From positions 1 to 45,018 of the forward strand of contig JAJTFJ010000013.1 in the NCBI GenBank assembly GCA_021298435.1: 45,018 nucleotides of DNA. Reading direction: 5' to 3'. The DNA comes from Ilumatobacteraceae bacterium. Its GTDB lineage: Bacteria; Actinomycetota; Acidimicrobiia; Acidimicrobiales; Ilumatobacteraceae. This document shows, in pieces, positions 19,997 to 27,813 of the stretch. The notes under the pieces were generated by a model. That model searched no databases. It saw only the letters and a program-made list of their open reading frames with translations, and was not told the origin of the DNA. A program made the position numbers and the translations under genes. Each line of letters starts with the position of its first letter. Position 1 is the stretch's first letter.

Positions 19997-20956
19997 TTAG
20001 CGAGCCTTGAGGGCTGCGATGATCTGTGGGAGAACCTTGTGAACGTCTCCGACGATGCCAAGGTCGGCAACACCAAAGATTGGTGCTTCCTTGTCCTTGT
20101 TGATCGCGATGATGTTCTTTGAACCCTTCATACCCACCATGTGCTGTGTTGCACCGGAGATACCAGCGGCGATGTAGATGGTTGGCTTTACAACCTTGCC
20201 GGTCTGGCCGACTTGGTAGCTGTAAGGAACCCAACCAGCGTCAACGATTGCGCGTGATGCACCAGGTGCACCCTTGAGCAATGTTGCAAGCTCTTCGACC
20301 ATTGCGAAGCTTGGTGCTTCACCAAGACCGCGTCCACCAGCAACGACGATGTTTGCTTCGTCAAGCTTTGGACCAGTTGTTGCTTCAACGTGAACAGCAA
20401 CAACTTGTGCTGAGCCTGTTGCGCCGAGGTCGGGAACCGACACTGCGGTGACAGCTGCTGCTGCACCACCGGCTGATTCCGCTGCGAATGACTTCGGACG
20501 GAATGCTGCAAGGAATGGACCAGCGCCTGTGAAGGTGGTGCTGACGAGTGTGTTGCCACCAAAGATTGGTGTCACAACAGTGACGCCATCGCCTGAGTCG
20601 GTGATGTCGATGTTGTTGGTGATGACTGTCTTGTCAAGCTTCACCGACAAGCGCGACATGATGTCACGGCCTTCGGTGTTCTGCGGGAACATGATGAGGT
20701 CGGGGGTGTTGCCACCGTCGATGACGCTCTTCAACGCAGATGCGATTGCAACGCCTGGAAGGTTCTTTCCGATTTCAACTGCGAGAACTGCAGTTGCACC
20801 GTATTCACCGAGTGCTGCTGCATCTGCACCGCTGCCTGCAATGAATGCAGTGACGTTGGAAGAAAGCGAACGTGCCTTGGTGAGCAATTCGAGTGTGGCC
20901 GACGTAGGCGCGCCATTGGCTGCCTGTGCGAAGACCCAGATGTTGTTCAGTGCCAT
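19997..20956 (-). CDS. etfA: Electron transfer flavoprotein alpha subunit
   Basis: EtfA binds FAD and passes electrons from acyl-CoA dehydrogenases to the respiratory chain through ETF:quinone oxidoreductase. The 319-residue chain has the usual alternating N-terminal domain and the C-terminal FAD domain: [56 protein letters not shown] and [19 protein letters not shown]. It begins ATG 20956 behind GAGGAGT. It lies 26 bases after etfB. The acyl-CoA dehydrogenase at 7.3-8.6 kb is a likely electron donor in this organism. Confidence 0.96.
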   Translation of the reverse strand: MALNNIWVFAQAANGAPTSATLELLTKARSLSSNVTAFIAGSGADAAALGEYGATAVLAVEIGKNLPGVAIASALKSVIDGGNTPDLIMFPQNTEGRDIMSRLSVKLDKTVITNNIDITDSGDGVTVVTPIFGGNTLVSTTFTGAGPFLAAFRPKSFAAESAGGAAAAVTAVSVPDLGATGSAQVVAVHVEATTGPKLDEANIVVAGGRGLGEAPSFAMVEELATLLKGAPGASRAIVDAGWVPYSYQVGQTGKVVKPTIYIAAGISGATQHMVGMKGSKNIIAINKDKEAPIFGVADLGIVGDVHKVLPQIIAALKAR

Positions 20957-20982
20957 TGTGTAACTCCTCTAGATACTTCGAC

Positions 20983-21768
20983 TCAGATGACCTTCAGGTT
21001 CTCGAGGAACCCAACGATCTTGCCGAATGTTTCGCCGTCATCTTCGATGACTTCGCCAGCTTGACGAGCTTCTGCCTGTGCGACATTGCTGATCTTCTGA
21101 CCTGCTCCTGCCCAACCGACTGGCGTGACGTTGAGGTCAGCTGCGGTGACTTCTTCAACTGGCTTTGACTTTGCAGCCATGATGCCCTTGAAGGATGGGT
21201 AGCGAGGCTCCACCACACCAGCGGTCACGCTGATGAGTGCTGGAAGTGCGCAGGTGACTTCGTCGTAACCGGCTTCGGTCTGACGATCAACTTTCAATGC
21301 GCCACCTTCAACAGAAACTTTCTTTGCGAAAGTCACTGATGGAAGACCAAGAAGTTCTGCCATTTGTTCTGGCACGGTGCCGGTGTAACCGTCGGATGAC
21401 TCTGTTGCACCGATGACGAGGTCCGCGCCACCAAGACGCTGCACTGCTGCAGCAAGAATCTTTGCGGTGGTGAGTGCGTCGGAACCTTGCAATGCAGGAT
21501 CAGAGACGAGCACTGCCTTTGATGCACCCATGGCCAACGCGGTGCGAAGACCAGCGGTCTCACCGTTCGGCGCCATGGAGATGAGGCTGACTTCTCCGCC
21601 GCCGGCCTTGTCGACCAACTGCAGCGCCATCTCAACGCCGTACGCGTCGGAATCGTCGAGGATGAGCTTGCCATCACGCTTCAGGGTGTTAGTGGCCCCA
21701 TCAAGCGCACCAGGCGCTGCGGGGTCGGGGATCTGCTTGACACAAACGATCACATTCATAAGAGACAT
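20983..21768 (-). CDS. etfB: Electron transfer flavoprotein beta subunit
   Basis: EtfB is the partner of EtfA and carries the AMP-binding and dehydrogenase-docking surface. The 261-residue chain opens MNVIVCVKQIPDP after three extra residues and contains LVIGATESSDGYTGTVP (nucleotide loop) and LPALISVTAGVVEPRYPS, which includes the leucine-bearing recognition loop region. Either ATG 21768 (chosen, weak GGTAACA before it) or ATG 21759 could be used; a further in-frame GTG at 21789 is less likely. It is followed by etfA. Confidence 0.95.
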   Translation of the reverse strand: MSLMNVIVCVKQIPDPAAPGALDGATNTLKRDGKLILDDSDAYGVEMALQLVDKAGGGEVSLISMAPNGETAGLRTALAMGASKAVLVSDPALQGSDALTTAKILAAAVQRLGGADLVIGATESSDGYTGTVPEQMAELLGLPSVTFAKKVSVEGGALKVDRQTEAGYDEVTCALPALISVTAGVVEPRYPSFKGIMAAKSKPVEEVTAADLNVTPVGWAGAGQKISNVAQAEARQAGEVIEDDGETFGKIVGFLENLKVI

Positions 21769-21877
21769 TGTTACCGACACGGAACCCATTCACCCAACCC
21801 GAGACCCCGAGGAACTGCCCTTTTGGAGTGACGTTTGTCGTGACCCAGCCCATGAGGCGCTGATACCGTAAAAAGCC

Positions 21878-22801
21878 TTGCGCGTCCTCCTGATTGTGAA
21901 CTCCTTTGCGTCCTCGGTGACGGCGAAAGACACCGTTGCGGTGCATCAGCGCTTGGCGGAGAACCACGATGTGCAGGTCGTGGAGACCAATAGGCGTGGC
22001 CATGCCACCCGTTTTGCCGAAGATGCAGCCCGGCGAGGCATCGATGTCGTGGTCGCCTACGGCGGCGACGGCACCTTGAACGAAGTGGCCACCGGCCTTG
22101 CCACCACCGAGACAGCGCTGGCTGTGCTACCCGGTGGGTCGACCAATGTCTTTGCCCGCACCCTGGGCATGCCGAACAACGCGATTGAAGCAGTGGAACT
22201 GATTGTTGATGCGCTCGACCGCAACGACATCTCCCCCATCGGACTCGGCCGAGCCAATGGAAGATTCTTCACCTTTCACACAGGCCTTGGTTACGACGCC
22301 GCTGTGGTGCGTTGGGTGGAACAACGTGCAGCGCTGAAGAGGTACGCGGGACATCCATTATTTGTTCTTGCATCACTGAAGACGTTCTTCATGGACTTCG
22401 ATCGCAAGCGTCCACACTTCTCACTCACGTTTGAAAACGGACACACCGTCGACGAGGGCTACTTCTCTGTGGTGATGAATACGAACCCGTACACGTATCT
22501 CGGAAATCGTCCGTTGGATCTTGTGCCAAGCACCAAGTTGGAGACGGGTCTTTCTGTTGTCACGTTCAAGACAATGAACCCATCGCACATCTTGCGCACT
22601 CTTGCATCGGCGCTCAAGGGCGGCGGCATCAAGCAAAAGCCATGGCTCGATATTCAAACGAATGTCAAAACTGTGACGGCAAGTGATGCACGTGCATTCC
22701 CCTACCAACTTGATGGTGACTACTTGGGCGAAGTGCGTGACGTGCAGTTTGAGTACGTGCCCGATGCGCTGCGCTTAGTGCGCTCGCATCCGCCGCTCTG
22801 A
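21878..22801 (+). CDS. Diacylglycerol kinase family lipid kinase
   Basis: The 307-residue protein contains a DAGK catalytic domain: VNSFASSV near the N-terminus, the ATP-binding AYGGDGTLNEVATG (residues 60-73) and LAVLPGGSTNVFARTLGMP. The later all-beta domain carries FHTGLGYDAAVVR and ends PYQLDGDYLGEV. Relatives phosphorylate diacylglycerol, sphingoid bases or similar lipids at the membrane surface. The start is TTG 21878, eight bases after TACCGT; no ATG fits the family start. A glycerophosphodiesterase gene converges with it, three bases apart, a pairing suggestive of lipid turnover. Confidence 0.9.
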   Translation: MRVLLIVNSFASSVTAKDTVAVHQRLAENHDVQVVETNRRGHATRFAEDAARRGIDVVVAYGGDGTLNEVATGLATTETALAVLPGGSTNVFARTLGMPNNAIEAVELIVDALDRNDISPIGLGRANGRFFTFHTGLGYDAAVVRWVEQRAALKRYAGHPLFVLASLKTFFMDFDRKRPHFSLTFENGHTVDEGYFSVVMNTNPYTYLGNRPLDLVPSTKLETGLSVVTFKTMNPSHILRTLASALKGGGIKQKPWLDIQTNVKTVTASDARAFPYQLDGDYLGEVRDVQFEYVPDALRLVRSHPPL

Positions 22802-22804
22802 TTT

Positions 22805-23506
22805 TTACTTCGCGTTCGCGATGACTTGCAGTGCCACATCGGGCACGTTGGTGCAGATGCCGTCAATGCCCCACTCGACAACTTCAGCCATACGCGCTGG
22901 GTCGTCAATGGTCCACGAATTCACCTGTAAACCGGCCTTGTGGAACACATCCACACAATTGCGGGTGAGGTGCTTTGTGTATGGGTGCAGGGCTGTATGG
23001 CCCATGTTTGCCATCTCGCGGGCCACGCGTTCACAGTCTTCGTCGCGCACGCCTTCCGTCAGCCATGCCGTGCGTACTTCGGGGCGCAGTGTGCGCATCG
23101 CATCAATCGTCGGGCGATGAAAACACGAGATGAGCCAACGATGATCTTCGCCGCGTTCCGCTAAGAGTGTGGCAACTGCTGCTGCCAATGTGTCGCTTGC
23201 ATCGAAGTCAGCATCAATCGGATGGTTCTTAATTTCGATGTTCACCCACATGCCTGCGCACGCATCAAGCGCATCAGAAAGAAATGGTATGTGGTCGGGA
23301 AGTTCTGATGCATTCAGTTCACAAATCAGTCGACCATCGGCAAGTGCGGCGTCGTGATGGATCGCCATAGCACCATCTGCGGTGCGACGGACGTCGAGTT
23401 CGACTGCGTCGCTGCCCATCTCTCCCGCACGCCGAAAAGCAGCGAGCGTATTTTCGCGCTCCGCCTTGGATGCTCCCCGGTGGGCGATTACCTGCGTTGT
23501 TGCCAC
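22805..23506 (-). CDS. Glycerophosphodiester phosphodiesterase
   Basis: The enzyme cleaves glycerophosphodiesters to glycerol-3-phosphate and an alcohol. Its TIM-barrel motifs are clear: VIAHRGASKAERENTLAAF (catalytic His), AVELDVRRTADG (metal-binding acid), IHHDA (second His) and VNIEIKN. The C-terminal VNSWTIDDPARMAEV and WGIDGICTNVPD are standard. No signal peptide is seen, so it is cytosolic. GTG 23506 (233 residues) is chosen because of AGG nine bases before it; TTG 23524 is possible. Confidence 0.92.
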   Translation of the reverse strand: MATTQVIAHRGASKAERENTLAAFRRAGEMGSDAVELDVRRTADGAMAIHHDAALADGRLICELNASELPDHIPFLSDALDACAGMWVNIEIKNHPIDADFDASDTLAAAVATLLAERGEDHRWLISCFHRPTIDAMRTLRPEVRTAWLTEGVRDEDCERVAREMANMGHTALHPYTKHLTRNCVDVFHKAGLQVNSWTIDDPARMAEVVEWGIDGICTNVPDVALQVIANAK

Positions 23507-23563
23507 GTTGCAACCTGCTTTCAAAAACGTATGAATTTCTTTTCAAAAATACATCACTGAACT

Positions 23564-23604
23564 TTGCATTCTTCATTGTGAGAACGCAATCTCGCTCGTA
23601 GTGT
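23564..23604 (+). promoter_or_regulatory. whiB promoter with inverted repeat over the -35
   Basis: TTGTGA (23576-23581) and TAGTGT (23599-23604) are separated by 17 bases, a good vegetative promoter. The inverted repeat TTGCATTC / GAACGCAA (7 of 8 positions) at 23564-23571 and 23582-23589 encloses the -35 box and could be an operator. Transcription from here would leave a leader of about 63 bases before the GTG. Confidence 0.55.
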
Positions 23605-23673
23605 TCCTTCCTGAAGTGCTCGCACCTCCCCCCAAGCGCCCCGGCGCCTTAGACAAAAGCAAAGGAACAGAAC

Positions 23674-23979
23674 GTGTCAATTCTCGCGTCTTCGCTAGCT
23701 CTCGGAAGTGCTGATTACAGCTGGAGGGCATTGTCTACTTGTCGCGACACCGACCCGGAATTGTTCTTTCCAGTGGGAACCACTGGTCAGGCCCTTTTGC
23801 AGATCGCTAAGGCCAAGTCAGTGTGCTGCCAGTGCCCCGTCACCACCGAATGCCTCGAGTTCGCTCTTGAGACCAACCAAGACACCGGTATCTGGGGTGG
23901 CACCTCTGAAGAAGAGCGCCGCCAGATTCGCCGCGATGCAGCAGCTCGTGCCAAGGCACAGCGCACCGCTTCTCTCTAA
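23674..23979 (+). CDS. whiB1: WhiB family regulator, WhiB1/WblE type
   Basis: WhiB proteins carry a 4Fe-4S cluster that senses oxygen or nitric oxide and bind the main sigma factor to control transcription; they exist only in actinobacteria and their phages. The 101-residue chain has all four cysteines (C23, C51, C54, C60), the CRDTDPELFFPVG segment and the turn GIWGGTSEEERR. The sequence is closest in appearance to WhiB1/WblE of mycobacteria and streptomycetes. The start is GTG 23674 behind AAAGGAA. The PdtaS-type kinase converges, as whiB1 and pdtaS neighbour each other in Mycobacterium tuberculosis. Confidence 0.93.
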   Translation: MSILASSLALGSADYSWRALSTCRDTDPELFFPVGTTGQALLQIAKAKSVCCQCPVTTECLEFALETNQDTGIWGGTSEEERRQIRRDAAARAKAQRTASL

Positions 23980-23980
23980 A

Positions 23981-25483
23981 TCACTCGTTCTCTAACGGCA
24001 CCCGTAGAGCAATCACGGTCCCCGTATTTCCTGGCTTGAGTTCCAGGTCCACTTCCGCCAGTTCTTCAGGCATCGCCGGGCGCATCTCAATCGAGCCCGC
24101 CAGTTCCGTTGTCACCAACGTGCGCACGATGGATAGACCCAATCCGGTCGCATCGGCCAGCTGGAAGCCCGCAGGGATGCCGCGGCCATCGTCCACCACC
24201 GAGATGTTTAAGACACCGTCTTCAACGTTCAGGCGCACCACCACGGTGCCGCCGCCATCACCTTCGGGGTATCCGTGATCCACGGCGTTCTGTAGCAACT
24301 CGGTAAGAACCACTGAGAGCGGCGTCACCACGGTTGCCGGCAAACGTCCGCCATCACCAATCACAGTGAAACGCATCGGGCGGTCGGGCGACTGAAGGCT
24401 TTCTTCCACCAGGCGCAACAACGGGCGGACAATTTCGATGAATGCCACATCGTCACCAGGTTCACGCGACAACGTTTCGTGCACCAATGCAATGGTGCGA
24501 ATACGACGCACTGATTCTGCAACTGCTGCTTTGGCCTCGGCGGACTCCAAACGACGACCCTGCAAACGCAACAACGACGAAATGGTCTGCAAGTTGTTCT
24601 TCACGCGGTGGTGAATCTCGCGAATCGTTGCATCTTTCGACAAAATCAAACGATCACGGCGACGCAGTTCTGACACGTCACGCAACAGCATCAGCCCGCC
24701 AGTCACATTGTGCTTGCCATCGGCAGATACCACCAGCGGAATACAGCGCGTCAGCAATGTGACATCGCCTGTCTGTTCGAACTCTTCCACCACAGGTTCT
24801 TGACGTTCGAATGCTTGGCGCACCGATGAATCAATCACGCCGAGTTCAGCGAGGGTTTGCCCCACTGCGTTGGCGCTAATGCCCACGCGATGCAATGCAG
24901 AGGTGGCGTTGGGAGATGCATACCGAATGCGAGCATCGGCGTCGAGAACAATCGCGCCGTCACCGACGCGTGGTGCCACACTGCTGTCGGCCACACGGCC
25001 AGCAAACGGGAAGTCGCCCTTAATGATCATTTCAGCGAAGCGATCAAACATGTCGAGATACGTGCGTTCAAGTTCGCCCGGCTGACGTCCGGTGCGTCGC
25101 GACCATTCACGTGTCATCACCGCAATGGGTTTGCCTTCAAACACAACAGGAATCGCCATCATGCGGCAATCCTCTTCGATGCCTTCCATGAAGATTTCGT
25201 CTTCCACGATGATGCTTGAGTTATAGGCCTTCGTGAGAAGTGATTCTTCGCCTGCTTCGGCCAATGCACCCACGCGGTCGACGAGATACAGGGTTTGTCC
25301 AGTGGCGGCGCGCACTTGTGCCAGGACCAGCCAATGATTGCCCTCGGTGGGCACGTGCAACATGAGGTCGGAGAAGCAGAGGTCGGCGAGCATTCCCCAC
25401 TCACTGACGAGATTTCCTAGATGGACAGTCTGCTCTTTTGAGAGTTCAGTCTGTTGACGTGCAAGTTCACCAATGGTTGACAT
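23981..25483 (-). CDS. pdtaS: PdtaS-type sensor histidine kinase
   Basis: The 500-residue soluble kinase resembles PdtaS (Rv3220c), which with the antiterminator PdtaR forms a two-component system reported to respond to copper and nitric oxide. Domains in order: a GAF-like domain (about 1-155), a PAS domain (about 165-280), a HisKA_2 helix with IREIHHRVKNNLQTI (His291) and a HATPase domain with LTELLQNAVDHGYPEG, VDDGRGIP and TGLGLSIV. No membrane segment is present. ATG 25483 follows AAGGAGG. It converges with whiB, leaving one base between stops. The cognate PdtaR regulator is not in the window. Confidence 0.9.
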   Translation of the reverse strand: MSTIGELARQQTELSKEQTVHLGNLVSEWGMLADLCFSDLMLHVPTEGNHWLVLAQVRAATGQTLYLVDRVGALAEAGEESLLTKAYNSSIIVEDEIFMEGIEEDCRMMAIPVVFEGKPIAVMTREWSRRTGRQPGELERTYLDMFDRFAEMIIKGDFPFAGRVADSSVAPRVGDGAIVLDADARIRYASPNATSALHRVGISANAVGQTLAELGVIDSSVRQAFERQEPVVEEFEQTGDVTLLTRCIPLVVSADGKHNVTGGLMLLRDVSELRRRDRLILSKDATIREIHHRVKNNLQTISSLLRLQGRRLESAEAKAAVAESVRRIRTIALVHETLSREPGDDVAFIEIVRPLLRLVEESLQSPDRPMRFTVIGDGGRLPATVVTPLSVVLTELLQNAVDHGYPEGDGGGTVVVRLNVEDGVLNISVVDDGRGIPAGFQLADATGLGLSIVRTLVTTELAGSIEMRPAMPEELAEVDLELKPGNTGTVIALRVPLENE

Positions 25484-25506
25484 CGACCCTCCTTCTGAGA
25501 GTCAAG

Positions 25507-25530
25507 TCTGCCCCACCTGCACGGGGCAGA
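25507..25530 (-). other. Perfect hairpin between DUF3107 gene and pdtaS
   Basis: TCTGCCCC pairs perfectly with GGGGCAGA around an eight-base loop in the 94-base gap between the DUF3107 gene and pdtaS. No T tract follows on the minus strand, so it is not a normal terminator. It ends 24 bases before the pdtaS start codon and could affect its expression. Confidence 0.45.
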
Positions 25531-25577
25531 TGAGTCAATTGCGCGTGGTCAGCACCGTGAGGTGCCGAACAGCAATG

Positions 25578-25814
25578 TCAGCCGCCGAAGCCAATCTTGC
25601 GGTCGGGGTCGCTGGAGCCGATTTCCACGTAGGCAATCTTGGCGGTCGGGATCGCGGTGTCGCGACCCTTCTTGTCAGTGATCCACAACGTGATGATTTC
25701 GCCCTTCAAGGCAGCTTCCACGTTCTTCTTCAGCGCTTCACGTGCCTTTGCGTCGTCTTCGACCTCAATTGCGATCTCGCGTGGTGCTTGTGTGATTCCG
25801 ATGCGAATGTCCAC
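25578..25814 (-). CDS. DUF3107 family protein
   Basis: The 78-residue protein matches DUF3107, a short actinobacterial family. Conserved features are the N-terminal MDIRIGITQAPREIAIE strand, an acidic helix and the end AKIAYVEIGSSDPDRKIGFG. A nucleotide-binding role has been proposed for relatives, but none can be shown here. It starts at GTG 25814 behind AAAGGA. It lies 48 bases downstream of mrp on the same strand. Confidence 0.85.
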   Translation of the reverse strand: MDIRIGITQAPREIAIEVEDDAKAREALKKNVEAALKGEIITLWITDKKGRDTAIPTAKIAYVEIGSSDPDRKIGFGG

Positions 25815-25862
25815 TGTGTGTTCCTTTGAAATGACTTACTTTTACCGTACAGGCAGGGCCTG

Positions 25863-27008
25863 CTAGCCGAGCAGTTTCAAGCCCTTGCTAAACAACTTCT
25901 TCGGCTTCATTGCATCAACCTGTGCGGCCAATGCATGGAATGCTTTGCCAGTTTCGCTGTCGGGTGCGACTGCTGCGATGGGCTTGCCATCATCGCCACC
26001 TTCACGCAACGCCATGGTGAGCGGAATCTGTGCGAGCAAGGGAACGCCAAGTTCATCGGCGAGTTCTTGACCGCCACCACTGCCGAAGAGTTCGTAGCGC
26101 TTGCCGTCATCACCGGTGAACCATGACATGTTCTCGATGACTCCGCGCACAGGCAAGTTCACTTTCTTCGCCATTGCAGCCGAGAGACGTGCAACTTTTT
26201 GCGCAGCTTCTTGTGGTGTTGTCACAACAAGAACTTCTGCCTTTGGCAAATATTGGCTAAGGCTGAGTGCGATGTCGCCCGTGCCTGGTGGCATGTCGAT
26301 CAACAAGTAATCAGGCTCGTCCCAGAACACGTCGGTGAGGAACTGCTCGAGTGCTTTGTGCAGCATTGGTCCGCGCCAGATGACAGCTTCACCGTCGGGA
26401 ACGAAATAGCCAATAGAAATGCACCGAACTCCGTAGTTTTCTGGCGGCAACAACATTTCGTCGATGATCACCGGGTCGCGATCAGCGCCCAACATGCGAG
26501 GAATCGAGAAACCGTAAATGTCGGCATCGACAATGCCCACGGTGTGACCTGCAGCAGCGAGTGCAACTGCGAGGTTGGTGGTGACGCTGCTCTTGCCCAC
26601 GCCGCCCTTGCCGGAAGCAATGAGCAACGGACGCGTCTTTGAATCTTTTGCAGCGAAAGGAATGACGCGGCCTTCAGCGTGACCTTGTGCTTGGTTGCTG
26701 CCTGCTGATGCCTTCGGATCACCGTTAAGCATCTTGCGAACATTGGCGCGCTGCTCATCGGTCATCACACCAAAGTTGAGGCTGACAGGGGTTCCGTTCG
26801 TCAGTGGTGCAAGAGCGTTGGTGACAAGACCTTGAATCTCATTACGCATCGGGCAACCAGCGATGGTGAGGGTGATGGTGAGCGAGATGCCCTGGGTAGA
26901 AATAGCGATATCGCGCACCATGTCGAGATCGACAATGGAACGGTGGAGTTCGGGGTCTTGGACGGGGCGAAGGGCCTCGATGACCTGTTCAACAGTTGCA
27001 GTGGACAT
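25863..27008 (-). CDS. mrp: Mrp/ApbC family iron-sulfur cluster carrier ATPase
   Basis: Mrp proteins are P-loop ATPases that carry or insert iron-sulfur clusters in the cytosol. The 381-residue chain has an N-terminal MIP18/DUF59 domain (residues 1-90, with IAGCPMR at 49-55) and a deviant Walker A motif SGKGGVGKS (132-140), the switch VDADIYGFSIPRML, and LLIDMPPGTGDIALS. The usual C-terminal CxxC of Nbp35/Mrp proteins is absent: the region reads NMSWFTGDDGKRYELFG, as in other actinobacterial Mrp. ATG 27008 follows TGGAG. It is divergent from a SufR-like regulator across a 49-base gap. Confidence 0.92.
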   Translation of the reverse strand: MSTATVEQVIEALRPVQDPELHRSIVDLDMVRDIAISTQGISLTITLTIAGCPMRNEIQGLVTNALAPLTNGTPVSLNFGVMTDEQRANVRKMLNGDPKASAGSNQAQGHAEGRVIPFAAKDSKTRPLLIASGKGGVGKSSVTTNLAVALAAAGHTVGIVDADIYGFSIPRMLGADRDPVIIDEMLLPPENYGVRCISIGYFVPDGEAVIWRGPMLHKALEQFLTDVFWDEPDYLLIDMPPGTGDIALSLSQYLPKAEVLVVTTPQEAAQKVARLSAAMAKKVNLPVRGVIENMSWFTGDDGKRYELFGSGGGQELADELGVPLLAQIPLTMALREGGDDGKPIAAVAPDSETGKAFHALAAQVDAMKPKKLFSKGLKLLG

Positions 27009-27022
27009 GCGGGCTCCAGGGG

Positions 27023-27054
27023 GGTATTAGCACTACGGCCATAGGTATAATACC
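27023..27054. promoter_or_regulatory. Palindromic operator and promoters between mrp and the SufR-like gene
   Basis: GGTATTA (27023-27029) and TAATACC (27048-27054) form a perfect inverted repeat within the 49-base divergent region. The second arm is part of the shorter palindrome GGTAT-A-ATACC (27044-27054). TATAAT (27046-27051) sits inside it, six bases before the GTG of the regulator, a perfect -10 for a leaderless mRNA. Read leftward, the first arm gives TAATAC, a possible -10 for mrp. A protein bound here would cover both promoters. Confidence 0.6.
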
Positions 27055-27057
27055 TGC

Positions 27058-27789
27058 GTGACTGAAGTGACCACCACCCATGTCATGACACCGAAGGCAT
27101 TCACCGCCAATGTGTCAGCAATCACCTCTGCCTTTGGCGACCCGACTCGCCGCGGTATCTATTTGTTTGTGCGCGAAGCCGAACATGGCGTGACTGCAAC
27201 CCAAGTGGCAGAGAAGTTTGAACTGCACCCCAACGTGGCGCGTCACCATCTCGACAAGCTTGCCGCCGGCGGATACCTCGAAGTCACAGCTGCACTCAAC
27301 AAGGGCGCCAGTGTCGGCCGACCGTCGAAGCATTACAAAGTGGCCAGCAAGGAAATGGAAATCAACTTCCCTGTGCGCACCGATGACCTTGTTCTCACAT
27401 TGTTGGGCAAAGCACTGGCAGCACTTCCGAGTGATGCAGCGCATGCCATCGCCGAACAAGTGGGCAAGGAATACGGCGAAGCAATGGCCACCGGGCTCAC
27501 CGGACACGACGCAGCAGTTGGCACGCGTTCGTTGCGTTCTGCTTTGCAAGCAGTTGCTGATGCACTCACCGCACATGGTTTTGCAGCGCACGCAGAAAAA
27601 AGTGAAAACACTCTTCGCATTGTCACCAGCCATTGTCCGTTTGGTGATGTTGCAATTGAACACCCCGTGATCTGTGCTGTGGAGCGCGGAATGGTGAAGG
27701 GCATGTTGGGCGCCATCTATGGCGACACAGACCCTGAAACCGTGGGAACCATCGCTAGTGGCGACACCTTGTGCGTCACCAACGTGTAA
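27058..27789 (+). CDS. SufR-like winged-helix regulator with C-terminal cysteines
   Basis: The 243-residue protein has an N-terminal winged-helix domain (residues 15-95) with ITSAFGDPTRRGIYLFV, TATQVAEKFELHPNVARHHLDKLAAGGYL and the wing SVGRPSKHYKV. The C-terminal half carries HCPFGDVAIEHPVICAVERG, with C193 and C206 spaced by 12 residues, and a third cysteine C239. This is the layout of SufR-type regulators, which use a 4Fe-4S cluster to repress iron-sulfur assembly genes. The divergent gene mrp handles iron-sulfur clusters. Transcription should begin at the GTG itself. The SUF operon is not in the window, so the target set is inferred. Confidence 0.8.
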   Translation: MTEVTTTHVMTPKAFTANVSAITSAFGDPTRRGIYLFVREAEHGVTATQVAEKFELHPNVARHHLDKLAAGGYLEVTAALNKGASVGRPSKHYKVASKEMEINFPVRTDDLVLTLLGKALAALPSDAAHAIAEQVGKEYGEAMATGLTGHDAAVGTRSLRSALQAVADALTAHGFAAHAEKSENTLRIVTSHCPFGDVAIEHPVICAVERGMVKGMLGAIYGDTDPETVGTIASGDTLCVTNV

Positions 27790-27813
27790 CACCTCTTATA
27801 TAAGGAGACCATC

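Noticed and set aside
23576-23595. CRP-type site (TGTGA-N6-TCACA) at the whiB promoter
   Set aside because: Only the left half-site is present; the right half does not match.
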